Shown: positions 8,940 through 19,455, counted from the stretch's first letter. The stretch is 64,000 nt of DNA from Nocardia higoensis (GCF_015477835.1 NZ_JADLQN010000001.1:2604001-2668000), one strand, 5' to 3'. Program-made: numbers and translations. Notes: generated by a model from the letters alone, not told the origin.

Positions 8940-9248
8940 TCAGGCGGTTTCCTCGGCGGGCGAGGCGTCGGCGCGAATCTTGAGCAGCACCAGCCCGGCG
9001 GTGCAGGCCAGGATGAGGCCGGCCACGGTGACCTCCACGTGCAGGCCCGCGATGCCGAGGACCGCTCCGACCAGGCCACCGGCGAAGAACAGCCACGCCG
9101 CCCACTTGGCGGGCACCGCGAAACGCATGGGTCTGTGCGGTTCGGCCGGAGCCGATGCCGTGATCACGGGCTCCTGCGGCGGCGTGGCCGCCTGCTCCCC
9201 GGAGGCCGGATCGGCGGCGGGTACCCGGGATGCCGAGTAAGCTCCCAT
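8940..9248 (-). CDS. Small two-helix membrane protein
   Basis: About 102 aa and not recognised. A Pro/Ala-rich cytoplasmic-looking N-terminus is followed by two hydrophobic segments (WAAWLFFAGGLVGAVLGIAG and TVAGLILACTAGLVLL) and a short tail. GAGGAG lies 6 bp before the ATG at 9248; an overlapping ATG at 9251 is too close to it. It converges with the HMG-CoA lyase-like gene (58 bp between stops). Confidence 0.7.
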   Translation of the reverse strand: MGAYSASRVPAADPASGEQAATPPQEPVITASAPAEPHRPMRFAVPAKWAAWLFFAGGLVGAVLGIAGLHVEVTVAGLILACTAGLVLLKIRADASPAEETA

Positions 9249-9531
9249 CATCAACTCCTCGATGACGCCGTGCGGGTGATGCTGTCGCGCAGGAGCTTCA
9301 GCGCGTCGTTCGACTTCTGGCGTCTCATGCGTAACTGCCACCACACGCTACGACCACCCGATCCCCCCGACCACGACACGTAGTCGCGACACGCCGACGA
9401 AATCATTTCGAGATCTGAAGTGTAATTGTTTCAAAATCCCTGTTCACGGCGATGATCATCACCTCCCACGTGGCCGCGCGGCGGGGCCTGGTCTAAGGTG
9501 AGCCTCGACAGACGCACGAGGAGTAGCCCCG

Positions 9532-10263
9532 ATGAAGAGCAGCAGGACCACGCTCGTGGGGCCGGGAATAGCGGTCGGCGCGGTATCCCTCGGCCTGATC
9601 GTGATCGGCTCCTGCGGCATCGGCGGTGAGGACACCTACGTGCCGCCGCCCCCGCTCGACAACCGGCCCGCCGCGGCAGCGGTCGCGCGGGACGACGGTT
9701 CGAGTTCGACCCTGGCGCCGGTGGTGATCCCGCCTTCCCCGAGCTGGCAGGTCGCCCCGGCCGGGCCGCCGCGCAGGCCGGCCGGCTACCGCACCATGAC
9801 CACCACCCCGGAGGACGACCCCACCACCGGTTCGTCCCGCACCACCGCACCCGGCGCTCCCGAGGAACCCGACGACGTCGACGAGCCGACGACGACCAGG
9901 CGCACCCTCTCGCGCACGCCGTCGACGCCCGCGCCGGTGGACGAAACCACCGACAGCACATCGGCTCCCGAGGACGACCGGCCGACGGACGACGACGAGT
10001 CCGCCGACGGCGGCCAGGCCACCGAGTCGGAACCGGCCTCCGAGCCCCGCACGCCCGCCGCGGGCGTCGGCGTCGAGCCGCACAGCGTCCCACCGGAGAG
10101 CGCGCAGCCGCAGCCGCACACCCAGAGCGCGCAGCCACCGGCCGACCCGCGGCCCCTCGACGCACCGCCGGGCGGCGAGTCGCCGACCACTCCCACGCCG
10201 ACCACTCCCGTGCCCATCGATCCCACGCCGACCGATCCCACGCCGACCGGCGCGCAGCCCTGA
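9532..10263 (+). CDS. Probable lipoprotein with Pro/Thr-rich disordered body
   Basis: 243 aa. The N-terminus is a signal peptide: positive MKSSR, hydrophobic GIAVGAVSLGLIVIG, then a possible lipobox ending at Cys (IGSC), which would anchor the protein outside the membrane. The rest is low-complexity Thr/Pro/Asp/Glu-rich sequence with a repeated TPT-type C-terminus and no folded domain I recognise. Such proteins are common in the envelope of mycolic-acid actinomycetes. GAGGAG precedes the ATG by about 8 bp. Confidence 0.75.
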   Translation: MKSSRTTLVGPGIAVGAVSLGLIVIGSCGIGGEDTYVPPPPLDNRPAAAAVARDDGSSSTLAPVVIPPSPSWQVAPAGPPRRPAGYRTMTTTPEDDPTTGSSRTTAPGAPEEPDDVDEPTTTRRTLSRTPSTPAPVDETTDSTSAPEDDRPTDDDESADGGQATESEPASEPRTPAAGVGVEPHSVPPESAQPQPHTQSAQPPADPRPLDAPPGGESPTTPTPTTPVPIDPTPTDPTPTGAQP

Positions 10264-10500
10264 CACCGAGCGTCTCGGCGTCGAGTGCCTCACCTCGAGA
10301 GCGGGCGCAGTTCCCGTCGTCGAGGAAGAACTCGGAGGCTTCGACGAACGGCCACACCTCGACGCATCGGCACCTCCCGGATGCCGACCACCCCAGCGCG
10401 TCGCGGCTCGGCGACCAGGCCGAGGCACACGGCGGGGTGACAGGACGCGATCACCCACGGACCCGATACTCGGGGAGATACGAACGCGCGGGCGGACACT

Positions 10501-10543
10501 CGAAAAACACTCAGCGGCGGCGCGCCGTCGCGCGCCGCCGCTG
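10501..10543 (-). terminator. Rho-independent terminator after the acyl-CoA dehydrogenase operon
   Basis: A perfect 14-bp GC-rich stem (10512-10525 with 10530-10543) and a 4-nt loop. On the minus strand it is followed directly by GAGTGTTTTTCG, giving a run of five T. It lies 27 bp beyond the stop of the minus-strand gene at 10571. The rest of the 307-bp gap (10264-10570) shows nothing else. Confidence 0.8.
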
Positions 10544-10570
10544 GGTCCGAACCGAGACCGGCAGCCGTTC

Positions 10571-11707
10571 CTACAGCTCGACCAGGTCGTAGCCGCGGGT
10601 GGCCTCACGAAGCACGGCCAGGTGCTCGTGTTCGCCGCCGAGCGTGCGCCCGATCGCGGTGAGCCTGGCGACATAGTGGGCCACCGGGTACTCGGCGGTG
10701 ATGCCGATGCCGCCGTGCATCTGGATGGATTCCTGCCCGACGTGCCTGGCCGCCTTGGCCACCTGCAGGCGCACCCGCGAGATGACGACCGGGTCGAACA
10801 CGCCGTCGGCGACGGCCGCGGTCAGGTACAGGTTCATGCTGCGCGCCAGCTCCAGCGAGACGTACATGTTGGCCGCGCGCTGGGTCAGCGTCTGGAACTT
10901 CGACAGCGTCACGCCGAACTGCTTGCGGGTGCGCAGGTATTCCGAGGTCAGCCGCAGCGACTCGGTCATCGCGCCGACGGATTCGGCGGCCAGGCCCGCA
11001 TGGGCGTAGCCGAGCGCCTCGCGCACCGCGGCGGCGGTGTCGGCGCCCGCCTCGCCGAGCAGTTCGGCGGGGGCGGAAGCGAATTCCAGCTGCGCGCCGC
11101 GCAGGCCGTCGATGGTGCGGTAGCCGGTCCGGGTGACGCCCTCGGCATCGGAGGCGACCAGGAACAGACCGAGGCCGCCGTCGGGCAGCACCGCGCTGAC
11201 CACCAGCCGGTCGGCGCAATCACCGTGCGGCACCGGGTTCTTCACACCGGTCAGCGTGTACCCCTCGCCCGAGGTCGCCGCCTCGGCGCGGGTGGACAGC
11301 TCTTCGGAGGGCCAGCGCACGCCGGGCTCGGAATGCGCGAAGGCGAGCAGCAGCTCACCGCCGGCCACGGCGGGCAGGATCGCCGAGCGCTGCGCGTCGG
11401 TGCCCAGGCGCGAGACCAGCGAGCCCGGCACGACCACCGCGTCCAGGAGCGGTTCCGGGGCCAGGCGCACGCCGAATTCCTCGAGCACCACCAGGGTCTC
11501 GACCGGGCTCGCGCCCGCGCCGCCGTCTTCCTCGGCGAAGCCGAGGCCGAGCACGCCGAGTTCGGCGAGCTGACGCCACACGTCGCGGCTCCAGCCCAGC
11601 TCGGTGTCGGTCACCTTCAGGCGGGTTTCGGAGTCGTAGGCGCGGGAGAGGAGGTCACGCACGGTGTCGCGCAGCATGACCTGTTCTTCAGTGAGTTCGA
11701 AATCCAT
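10571..11707 (-). CDS. Acyl-CoA dehydrogenase, small subunit type (PimD-like)
   Basis: 378-aa flavoprotein of the acyl-CoA dehydrogenase family, carrying out alpha,beta-dehydrogenation of an acyl-CoA with FAD. The N-terminal helical domain starts MDFELTEEQ; the C-terminal domain has RKQFG and the FAD-contact segment IQMHGGIGIT. It starts 9 bp after the upstream acyl-CoA dehydrogenase. This pairing of dissimilar large and small subunits, with the MDFxLTEEQ start, is like PimC/PimD and the heteromeric FadE pairs of mycobacteria. Substrate (dicarboxylic, branched or steroid side-chain acyl-CoA) cannot be read from sequence. Confidence 0.88.
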   Translation of the reverse strand: MDFELTEEQVMLRDTVRDLLSRAYDSETRLKVTDTELGWSRDVWRQLAELGVLGLGFAEEDGGAGASPVETLVVLEEFGVRLAPEPLLDAVVVPGSLVSRLGTDAQRSAILPAVAGGELLLAFAHSEPGVRWPSEELSTRAEAATSGEGYTLTGVKNPVPHGDCADRLVVSAVLPDGGLGLFLVASDAEGVTRTGYRTIDGLRGAQLEFASAPAELLGEAGADTAAAVREALGYAHAGLAAESVGAMTESLRLTSEYLRTRKQFGVTLSKFQTLTQRAANMYVSLELARSMNLYLTAAVADGVFDPVVISRVRLQVAKAARHVGQESIQMHGGIGITAEYPVAHYVARLTAIGRTLGGEHEHLAVLREATRGYDLVEL

Positions 11708-11716
11708 GCCCTGTCC

Positions 11717-12889
<1,173 letters not shown>

Positions 12890-13128
12890 ACGCAACTCCC
12901 GTTGTGTCTCGTACGTACGCTTAGAACCTACCCGCGAGTCAACCGGCTCTGTCGAGTGGACCACACCTTTTCCCCATGGTGGGCTGCAACACCGCACCGA
13001 ACCGGTGACAGGAGAGACCGAACCCCGCATTTCGGGCGCTCATCCGGCCTCCTCGCACGGCGCTCACCGGGCTGGACTGGTAGCTTGACGCCCTAGAGAC
13101 ACGCCCGAGAGGTTCGAGGAGTTATTCG

Positions 13129-13884
13129 GTGAACGGCAGAACACTCGCACTTTCCGCCGTCGCCGCTCTCACGCTGGGCGTGGGCGCGGTCGCGACCGCG
13201 GTCCCCGCGGTCGCGGAACCTTCGGTCGCCGATTCCGAGAGCGCGCCGGTCGCCGGGGCGCTCACCGAGCTGACCGAACGCGCGGGTGAGGACCAGGCCG
13301 CCCGAGCGGGTGTCGGCGCCCTCCGCCGGTACACCGAACTGGTCGACGTGGCGCAACTGCGCGACATCGCCGGCGTATGGGCGCCCTTCGCCTACGCCGC
13401 GCCCACCTTCGGCTGCGGCAGCAACGGCCCCATCACCACCATCATCGCCGCGGCGACCACCTACGGCCGCACCGCCGAGAACGCCGAGCGTCCCGAGCCG
13501 GGCAGGCTGCGGTTCAGCGCGACTCCCGCCCACTCCGGCATGCCGCTGAACTCCGGCCTGGTGGTCGCCTGGGTCAATGTGAACAACGGCCGCAGTGGCA
13601 TCGACATGCTCGACGACCGCACCGCCGAGGGCATGCCCACGCTGTCGCGCACCGTCGAGAGCGGCCCCGGCACCGTGATCGCCTCGATGTGGGGCGTGAT
13701 CGGCTACCCCGGCGCGCACTGCGTCATGACGCCGACGGTCGGCACCTTCTCCGTGCCCGACGCCCCGCTGCCGCCCGCACCCGAGGGAGAAGGCGCACCC
13801 GTGCCGAACCCCGCCATCGCACCGGTGCCCGATCCGGCCCTGGTCCCCGCGCCGGAGCCGCCCCCGGCCGCCGCGCCCGCCTGA
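13129..13884 (+). CDS. Secreted protein with Sec signal peptide and Pro-rich tail
   Basis: 251 aa and not assigned to a family. Residues 1-29 form a signal peptide (VAALTLGVGAVATAVPAVA, likely cut after AVA). The mature part has a central domain with two cysteines (FGCGS and AHCVM) about 110 residues apart that could form a disulphide, and ends in a Pro/Ala tail. GAGGAG lies 8 bp before the GTG start. Organisation suggests a cell-wall-associated or exported protein. Confidence 0.78.
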   Translation: MNGRTLALSAVAALTLGVGAVATAVPAVAEPSVADSESAPVAGALTELTERAGEDQAARAGVGALRRYTELVDVAQLRDIAGVWAPFAYAAPTFGCGSNGPITTIIAAATTYGRTAENAERPEPGRLRFSATPAHSGMPLNSGLVVAWVNVNNGRSGIDMLDDRTAEGMPTLSRTVESGPGTVIASMWGVIGYPGAHCVMTPTVGTFSVPDAPLPPAPEGEGAPVPNPAIAPVPDPALVPAPEPPPAAAPA

Positions 13885-14068
13885 CGAGCACGGCTCACCG
13901 CCGAAACCGTTCCACACATCCGGTCCACGACGCGAGCAGGCCACGGTCCACGGCCGGGAGACTTCGCTCCGAAACATGAAATGCGTTGTGGTGCCGCGTC
14001 TCTCGGTCTCCCGTCGGGTACGGGTCGCCACTGCTGCACCGATATTCCGGCGCGGCGGAGGCAGATGA

Positions 14069-14413
14069 TCACCGTGCCGGATCGCGATCAGCGTGAGCGT
14101 CCCGGACGGCCGACGGGCGATGCTCCACCGACGGTGCGCCGGTCAGATAAACCGTCCGGGATTCCAGGTCCAGTGCGCCACCCGAGGCGTTGATGTCGAC
14201 GCGCATCAGTTGCTTGTGCTCCCGCTCTTCGAGGAGATGGCGCTTCGCAGGATCGAACAGGTTGTCCATCACACCGAAGACCCCGCCACCCGCGTCGCGG
14301 CCACCCTCGGACTTGCGCCAGTACATCCACCCGCGCCGCTCGGCCCACAGCGCCAGCTGATCGAGCGCGACCGATACCGCGACCACCGCGATCGCGAACA
14401 CCAGGTATCCCAT
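14069..14413 (-). CDS. Small membrane-anchored protein, resembling DUF6191 proteins
   Basis: About 114 aa. One N-terminal membrane helix (MGYLVFAIAVVAVSVALDQL) is followed by a soluble part with GVFGVMDNLFDPAKRHLLEE and KQLMRVD, which I recall from a family of uncharacterised actinobacterial proteins (DUF6191); that match is from memory. The ATG at 14413 is chosen because GAGGGG lies 9 bp upstream; the ATG at 14422 is too close to it. The C-terminus is polar and probably disordered. Confidence 0.65.
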   Translation of the reverse strand: MGYLVFAIAVVAVSVALDQLALWAERRGWMYWRKSEGGRDAGGGVFGVMDNLFDPAKRHLLEEREHKQLMRVDINASGGALDLESRTVYLTGAPSVEHRPSAVRDAHADRDPAR

Positions 14414-14603
14414 TCTTGTCATTCCCCTCGGCGGACCGAGAACGCCTGCGCAGTCCACAGTACGAGATCCGAGCGTGCGCGGTCTGTGCCGAAACGGGTT
14501 CGCCGCAGGTGGGCGGAACCTCGCCGCATGGGAACGAAAAGCAGGCCGAGCGGTCCGGTCATGCGGGTCGATCCCGGCGTTCTCGCGGGGCCCCGGATGC
14601 TGA

Positions 14604-14617
14604 TAGGTTCGCGGCCA
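14604..14617 (+). promoter_or_regulatory. Putative leaderless promoter (-10 TAGGTT, 7 bp before ATG)
   Basis: TAGGTT at 14604-14609 is followed after 7 bp by the ATG at 14617 of the glycosyltransferase gene. There is no ribosome-binding site, as expected if the transcript begins at the start codon. Confidence 0.5.
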
Positions 14618-15483
14618 TGCGCGACAAGACGGTCGGCGTGCTCCTGATCACATATCAGAGCGCCGAGGATCTGCCCAGCTTTCTCGACTCCCTCGAAGCC
14701 GCTGTAGAACCTCTGCAGTTGGACGTGGTGTGTGTGGACAACACCTCCACCGACAACGGTCCCGATCTGGTCGCCGCCTACGGTGGCCGGGTCACCCGCA
14801 ACGAGCGCAATGTGGGTCTGTCCACCGCCATCAACCAGGCGGCCGCCCAGACCGACGCCGAGTGGTTGCTGGTGGCCAATCCGGACACCCAACTCTCCCC
14901 CGCCTCGATCGCCACCCTGGTGGAGACCGCGCGCTCGGACGAGCGAATCGGCATGATCGGCCCGCAGATCCTGCGCATGGACGGCACCCCGTACCCGAGC
15001 GGCCGGGCGTTCCCCTCGCTGCTGGTCGGTATCGCCCACGCGCTGCTGGGCGGCGTGTGGCCGGGCAATCCCGCCACCCGCCGCTACTTCGGCAAGCAGC
15101 TCACCACCGCGGGCGATGTGGACTGGATCTCCGGCTGCTGCATGCTCTTCCGTCGTGAAGCCTTCGAGCAGGTCGGCGGCTTCGACGAGCGCTATTTCCT
15201 GTACTTCGAGGAAACCAAGATGGCCCTGGACATGCACCGCGCCGGCTGGCGCGTGGTGCTCGACCCGAGCGTGGGCATCAAGCATCGCGAGGGCGGCAGC
15301 ATGCGCTCGGCGCCGTTCCGCAAGGTCCGCAGCCACCATCGCAGCGCGCTGCGGTTCTACGTCGACTACCACCGCGGTACCCCGTGGATCGTGTTCGCGC
15401 CGCTGGTCGCCGCGGGGCTCGCGGTGCGCGCGGTGGTCGCCTCGGCGCGCACCGCCGTCACCGGGCGGCTGGCCAGGAACTGA
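14617..15483 (+). CDS. GT2-family glycosyltransferase (WbbL/rhamnosyltransferase-like)
   Basis: 288-aa inverting glycosyltransferase with a GT-A fold. Family-2 features in order: VGVLLITYQSAEDL, VDNTSTDNG, NERNVGLSTAINQA, NPDTQLSP as the metal/nucleotide acidic motif, WISGCCMLFRREAF and FDERYFLYFEETKMALDMHRAGW. This pattern matches WbbL-like transferases that add rhamnose in cell-wall linker or polysaccharide synthesis; the actual sugar is inferred. The C-terminus has a hydrophobic stretch (IVFAPLVAAGLAVRAVVAS) for membrane association. The ATG at 14617 sits 7 bp after a -10 element. Confidence 0.85.
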   Translation: MRDKTVGVLLITYQSAEDLPSFLDSLEAAVEPLQLDVVCVDNTSTDNGPDLVAAYGGRVTRNERNVGLSTAINQAAAQTDAEWLLVANPDTQLSPASIATLVETARSDERIGMIGPQILRMDGTPYPSGRAFPSLLVGIAHALLGGVWPGNPATRRYFGKQLTTAGDVDWISGCCMLFRREAFEQVGGFDERYFLYFEETKMALDMHRAGWRVVLDPSVGIKHREGGSMRSAPFRKVRSHHRSALRFYVDYHRGTPWIVFAPLVAAGLAVRAVVASARTAVTGRLARN

Positions 15484-15535
15484 GCGCCGGGACCGCGGAA
15501 CCGGCCGCGTAGTGTAGCCGATTCGCGAGAAAGGT

Positions 15536-16303
15536 GTGAAGTATCCTGAGACGCACAAGATTTGGGATCATCGACAAATGCTCTTCTTCGACGGCACACG
15601 CGGACGCTTGCACTATCGGCGGTGGCCGGTACCTTCTCCCGACGCGGTGGCGGTGCTGCTGCACGGTCTGGGCCAGCACAGCGGCAACTACCATCGCTTC
15701 GCCCGATCACTGAACGCCATCGGCGTCGAGGTCTGGGGGCTGGACCTGGCCGGTCACGGACTCAGCGAGGGCGACCCCGAGCAGCCGGGCACACTTGCCG
15801 AACTGGTCGCCGACGCGACCGCGCTGGTGGAGCGCGCGCACGAGGAGCAACCGGAGTTGCCGCTGGTGCTGATGGGTCACTCGCTGGGTGCGGTGACCAC
15901 GCTCGGCCTGCTCGGCGCGGCGGTACCCGACACCACGAGCGAAGCCGACCTCGGCGGCGTGGAGTCCAGTTATCCACTGACGCCGAGTGTTCCGCTGGAG
16001 TGGCTGCACGGGCTGGTGCTGTCCGGTGTGCCGCGCCGCGCGCTCGGCGGCGGGGCGCCCGGGGCGCCCGGAACCCCGCTGCCCACAACGCTTCCGGTAC
16101 TGGCCGTACACGGCGCCGAAGACCGCCGGGCTCCGGTGGAAGGAATTCGGCTCTGGACTGCGCGCCACGAATCGGTAGATTTGCGGGAGTACGCCGAGGC
16201 CGGGCACGATCTGCTGCACGAACCGGTGAAGGGGCGCGTGGCCGCCGATATCGCGCGGTGGCTGCGTGAGGTCGTCCTCGTGGACGCGGTGCTCACGAAG
16301 TAG
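15536..16303 (+). CDS. Alpha/beta hydrolase, monoacylglycerol-lipase-like
   Basis: 255-aa serine hydrolase. The oxyanion region is LLHGLGQHSGNY, the nucleophile elbow GHSLGAV, the acid Asp in VHGAEDRRAP and the His in EAGHDLLHE, so the triad is complete. The HGLGQHS/GHSLG combination is typical of monoglyceride lipases (Rv0183-like). The GTG at 15536 is used because the first residues already look conserved; an ATG at 15578 is in frame. It lies 52 bp after the glycosyltransferase and could be co-transcribed with it. Confidence 0.85.
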   Translation: MKYPETHKIWDHRQMLFFDGTRGRLHYRRWPVPSPDAVAVLLHGLGQHSGNYHRFARSLNAIGVEVWGLDLAGHGLSEGDPEQPGTLAELVADATALVERAHEEQPELPLVLMGHSLGAVTTLGLLGAAVPDTTSEADLGGVESSYPLTPSVPLEWLHGLVLSGVPRRALGGGAPGAPGTPLPTTLPVLAVHGAEDRRAPVEGIRLWTARHESVDLREYAEAGHDLLHEPVKGRVAADIARWLREVVLVDAVLTK

Positions 16304-16359
16304 TAGGCGGGGCACGGCGGCGCGGGGCAGGCGGCACGACGAGTTAGGGGGACGGTGCG

Positions 16360-16758
16360 ATGCGACCACAGTTGGCGGCCCTGGCCAGGGCGGCCGAGGA
16401 GGGCTCACTCCACATCGACGGAGTACTGATCGCCGAAGGCGCGCACGAGCAGTGCGCGCGGCGCTACGAACAACTCGCCGACGAAGTGGAAGCACAGCTG
16501 GCGGTGCTCGGCCCCGCCACCTCGCTGCCCGGCTTCGGCGGATTCGACTCCGGGGCGGCGCTGCGGCAGGGTTTCGAGGACAAGGCCGACACCGCACTGG
16601 TCCTGCTGCGCGAATACGCCTCCTCGGCGAGGGAACTCGCCGGAATCTTCCGCGCCGCGGCGACCGCCTACGAGGCCGCCGACACCGCACTCGCGGGCTC
16701 GCTCACCGCCGTCGACCCCACCGTCGACCCCGCGATGCGGGAGGCGAGCCGTGCGTGA
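16360..16758 (+). CDS. EspC-like type VII secretion substrate with YxxxD motif
   Basis: 132-residue, mostly helical protein resembling the EspC/ESX-1-associated target family. Near the C-terminus it carries Y104-E-A-A-D108, matching the YxxxD/E export signal of type VII substrates. AGGGGGA precedes the ATG. The stop lies inside the next gene (8-bp overlap), whose product has the complementary WxG motif; together with the EspG-like gene this makes a substrate-pair-plus-chaperone operon. No ESX membrane core (EccB-E, MycP) is in the window, so secretion would depend on a locus elsewhere. Confidence 0.78.
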   Translation: MRPQLAALARAAEEGSLHIDGVLIAEGAHEQCARRYEQLADEVEAQLAVLGPATSLPGFGGFDSGAALRQGFEDKADTALVLLREYASSARELAGIFRAAATAYEAADTALAGSLTAVDPTVDPAMREASRA

Positions 16759-18400
16759 GATCCCCTTCGCCGCCGAACGCGGCACCCACACCCGCACCGA
16801 TCCGACGTACGCGCCGAATGCCGAAGTCTTCGACGGACTCTCCCACGACGAGATCTTCCGCAATGTCCAAGCCCTCGACCCGAGCCTGCTGAGCGCGGGC
16901 GCCCAATCCTGGCAGGCGACGGCGACCGGTCTCACCGACGCGGTGTCCCAGGCGCACACCGAGATCCGCGGCGCCATCGCCGACGGCTGGCGCGGCGCCG
17001 CGTCGAGCACGGCCGCGGCCGCCGTGGCCGCGTTCGAACTGCACGGGCAACAGTTGGCCGATGTGATGGCCGTGGTGTCCCAGCGGCTGGTGCGCGCGGC
17101 CGAGGCCGCCGAGGCGCTGCGTTCGGCGGTGGGCACGCCGTCGAACGCGCAACCGGATCTCGCTGCCGCCCTGCTCGATCCGACGCAGGCCACAGCGAAC
17201 ATCGACACGCAGAAGACCGTCGAGGGCGAACGGCTCGACGTCGTGCGCGCGATGGACACGATCTACACCACGGCTTTCCTCGGGACCGGCGTGGACGTGC
17301 CCGCCTTCCCCGAGACCACGCCCCCGATCGACACCGGCACTCCCTCCGGCACACTCGGCGCGGTCGGCAGCACGGAGCCGGAGACCGCCGATCCCTCGTC
17401 CACGGTCGCCACCCGATCCGCTGCGGCGACAGCTTCTCCCACGTCGGCCATACCGACGCCCGCGACGCCGCCCGCCGCGAGCACGCCGATGTCCCCGGCC
17501 GCACTGCCCACCTCCGCTGTCCCCACCGGCTCGCCGGTCGCCGGGGCCGGTGGCACCCCGACCACTGCCACCACCGCCGCGACGTCCCCCGCCGCGACGA
17601 CGTCGGCGAATCTCGCCGGTGCCACCACCACCGAGCCCACGTCCACCCGTGGAACTGCGGTGCCACCGGCCGGTTCGGTCACCACCGCCGGTTCGTCGCG
17701 ACCGGCCGCCGACAGGGAACGCAGGCGCGGGGGGCACGGCGGCGCGGACACGACCGACACCCCAGCAGCGCGCACGGGGGAAGCCGACACGGGAGCGGGC
17801 GCCGACACCGCGAAGACCACCGCCAGCGCATCCGGCACGGGCACGGACATGGGCGCGGGCACGGACATGGGCGCGGGCGGTGTGAACGCGACCGGTACGG
17901 GCGAGAGCGCTCCGGGCACGCGCGGGCCCGATCGAGACGGGGAATCGGCGGTCGGGGCGGGGGCGGGCGCCGGTGCGGTCGGCGGCCTGCTGGGCGGCGC
18001 GCTCGCGGCGGGCGACACCCCGCGTTCGGGCTCGTCGGTGCCGTCGAGCACCGCACGATCCGAGCGCGATCGGCACGACGAGGACGACGAACTCGATTGG
18101 GCCGAAGAGGATTTCGTCTTCGACGAGCTGGATGCCGAGTTCGGCGGCGGGCACGACGCCGGTCGCGGCGGCCACGGTTTCGACGACTCCGGCTTCGGTG
18201 GAGCGGCTTCCGGTCACGGCGGTCAGGGCCACGGCTATGGCGGCTCGGAATACGGCGGCTCCGAATACGGCGATCCGGGCTATGGCGGTTCCGGCTTCGG
18301 TGATGTCGCCTTCGAGGGCGGCCGGGCCGCCGATGAGCTCATCGGGGATCTGGATCCGGCGACGCCTCCGGTGGTCGGCGATTGGCCCGAGAACGAGTGA
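16751..18400 (+). CDS. WxG-containing type VII secretion substrate with long disordered extension
   Basis: 549 aa. Residues about 25-180 form an alpha-helical WXG100/PPE-like domain with the turn motif W80-R-G82 (DGWRGAAS) between two predicted helices, the counterpart of the upstream protein's YxxxD. Residues about 185-420 are Thr/Ala/Pro/Gly-rich and low complexity, followed by an acidic stretch and a Gly/Tyr repeat (GGSEYG, GDPGYG, GGSGFGD). It lacks the PPE motif itself. The GTG at 16751 overlaps the upstream gene by 8 bp. The extension is probably the exported effector or surface part; function unknown. Confidence 0.75.
   Translation: MREIPFAAERGTHTRTDPTYAPNAEVFDGLSHDEIFRNVQALDPSLLSAGAQSWQATATGLTDAVSQAHTEIRGAIADGWRGAASSTAAAAVAAFELHGQQLADVMAVVSQRLVRAAEAAEALRSAVGTPSNAQPDLAAALLDPTQATANIDTQKTVEGERLDVVRAMDTIYTTAFLGTGVDVPAFPETTPPIDTGTPSGTLGAVGSTEPETADPSSTVATRSAAATASPTSAIPTPATPPAASTPMSPAALPTSAVPTGSPVAGAGGTPTTATTAATSPAATTSANLAGATTTEPTSTRGTAVPPAGSVTTAGSSRPAADRERRRGGHGGADTTDTPAARTGEADTGAGADTAKTTASASGTGTDMGAGTDMGAGGVNATGTGESAPGTRGPDRDGESAVGAGAGAGAVGGLLGGALAAGDTPRSGSSVPSSTARSERDRHDEDDELDWAEEDFVFDELDAEFGGGHDAGRGGHGFDDSGFGGAASGHGGQGHGYGGSEYGGSEYGDPGYGGSGFGDVAFEGGRAADELIGDLDPATPPVVGDWPENE
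17841..17876. repeat. Two exact 18-bp tandem repeats in the type VII substrate gene
   Basis: Identical 18-bp units at 17841-17858 and 17859-17876 encode the repeated GTDMGA peptide within the disordered extension. The unit keeps frame. Confidence 0.85.
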
Positions 18401-19278
18401 CCTGGACGCTGACGCCCGACCAGTTCGCCGCGGCGTGGGCGCGTGCGGACGGTGATCGCATCCCCTATCCGCTGGCGGTGCGCCCCTCCGCGCGCGACGC
18501 GTTCGAACGCGCCGCCCGGCAACCCGAACTCGACGAGTGGTGTGATCGGACGCTCGACGCCGATCTCGAAGCCGCCCTGCGGGTACTGGCCCGGCCGACG
18601 GTGCTGATCGAGGTGTTCGGACGGCACGCGGCCGCCACGAGCGCGGAGGCGGTCGTGGACGAGGTCGGCGGCGACGAACCCGCGGTCGCGATCGCTCCCC
18701 CGCCCGAGACCGCCTCGGCCGACTTCGTGGATCGCACGAACGCGGCGGACGCCCGTCCGGTGCGAATCCTCGGTGCGACCTCGGGCAATATCGCGGTGGT
18801 CGCCGCCCAGCGGCCCGGTCCCGATCCGGAGCGCGGTGGTCCGGTGCGGCTCTACGTCGGCAATCCCGACAACGTGGCCGCGCGGATCGTCTCGGCGCTG
18901 CCGCAATGCCCGCCCGGCGGCGGGGCACGCCTGAGCGCCCCGCTGGCGAAGGTGAAAATGGACAGCCGCGATCTGGTGACGGTTCCGGTCTCCGGCCCGA
19001 CGACGGACGCGCGCATCCGCAGACTGCTCGGCCGTCCCCGGGCGGGGATCGGGCAGATCGTGGTGTCGGCCCGGCGGCGCACCGGCGAGACCGGACCGAC
19101 GACCCTGCGCCCGTTCGGGGTGCTGTGCTGGATCGATGTCGGTGGCGACGGGCGGTACGCGGTGCGCACCGGCGCCGAGGTGCACGTCGCGCCGGTCACC
19201 GCGGAGGCTTTCGGCGCGCACCTGCGGCCGATGCTGGAGGCCGCGGAGAAGACCGCCGCGCACGCCGAACGCTGGTGA
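18397..19278 (+). CDS. espG: EspG-family type VII secretion chaperone
   Basis: 293 aa. The start is a GTG that overlaps the upstream TGA by 4 bp (GTGA), a sign of translational coupling. The N-terminal WTLTPDQFAAAWARADGDRIPYPL is diagnostic of ESX secretion-associated EspG proteins, with later conserved stretches (VLIEVFGRHA, GQIVVSARRR) and the length expected for EspG. EspG proteins bind the tips of PE/PPE-like heterodimers in the cytosol and hand them to the ESX machine. Here its clients should be the two proteins encoded just upstream. Confidence 0.85.
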   Translation: MTWTLTPDQFAAAWARADGDRIPYPLAVRPSARDAFERAARQPELDEWCDRTLDADLEAALRVLARPTVLIEVFGRHAAATSAEAVVDEVGGDEPAVAIAPPPETASADFVDRTNAADARPVRILGATSGNIAVVAAQRPGPDPERGGPVRLYVGNPDNVAARIVSALPQCPPGGGARLSAPLAKVKMDSRDLVTVPVSGPTTDARIRRLLGRPRAGIGQIVVSARRRTGETGPTTLRPFGVLCWIDVGGDGRYAVRTGAEVHVAPVTAEAFGAHLRPMLEAAEKTAAHAERW

Positions 19279-19455
19279 GCGCGCCTACGGTGGAGCGGTG
19301 CCCCGAGAACGCCGATGTGCAGGACAACTCGGTGCTGCACGGTCCCCAGGACGCGCGATGCCGCACATCCCCCGCTACCGCGAGCCCCATGTCCCGGAGC
19401 CGCACGCCCCGTGGTTCCGCCGGACGATCCGCGCGAGGCCGGGCGCCACGGCGGC

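Noticed and set aside
9500..9520. Possible IdeR box before the lipoprotein gene (CTAAGGTGAGCC)
   Set aside because: Only about 11 of 17 positions fit and the second half-site is poor.
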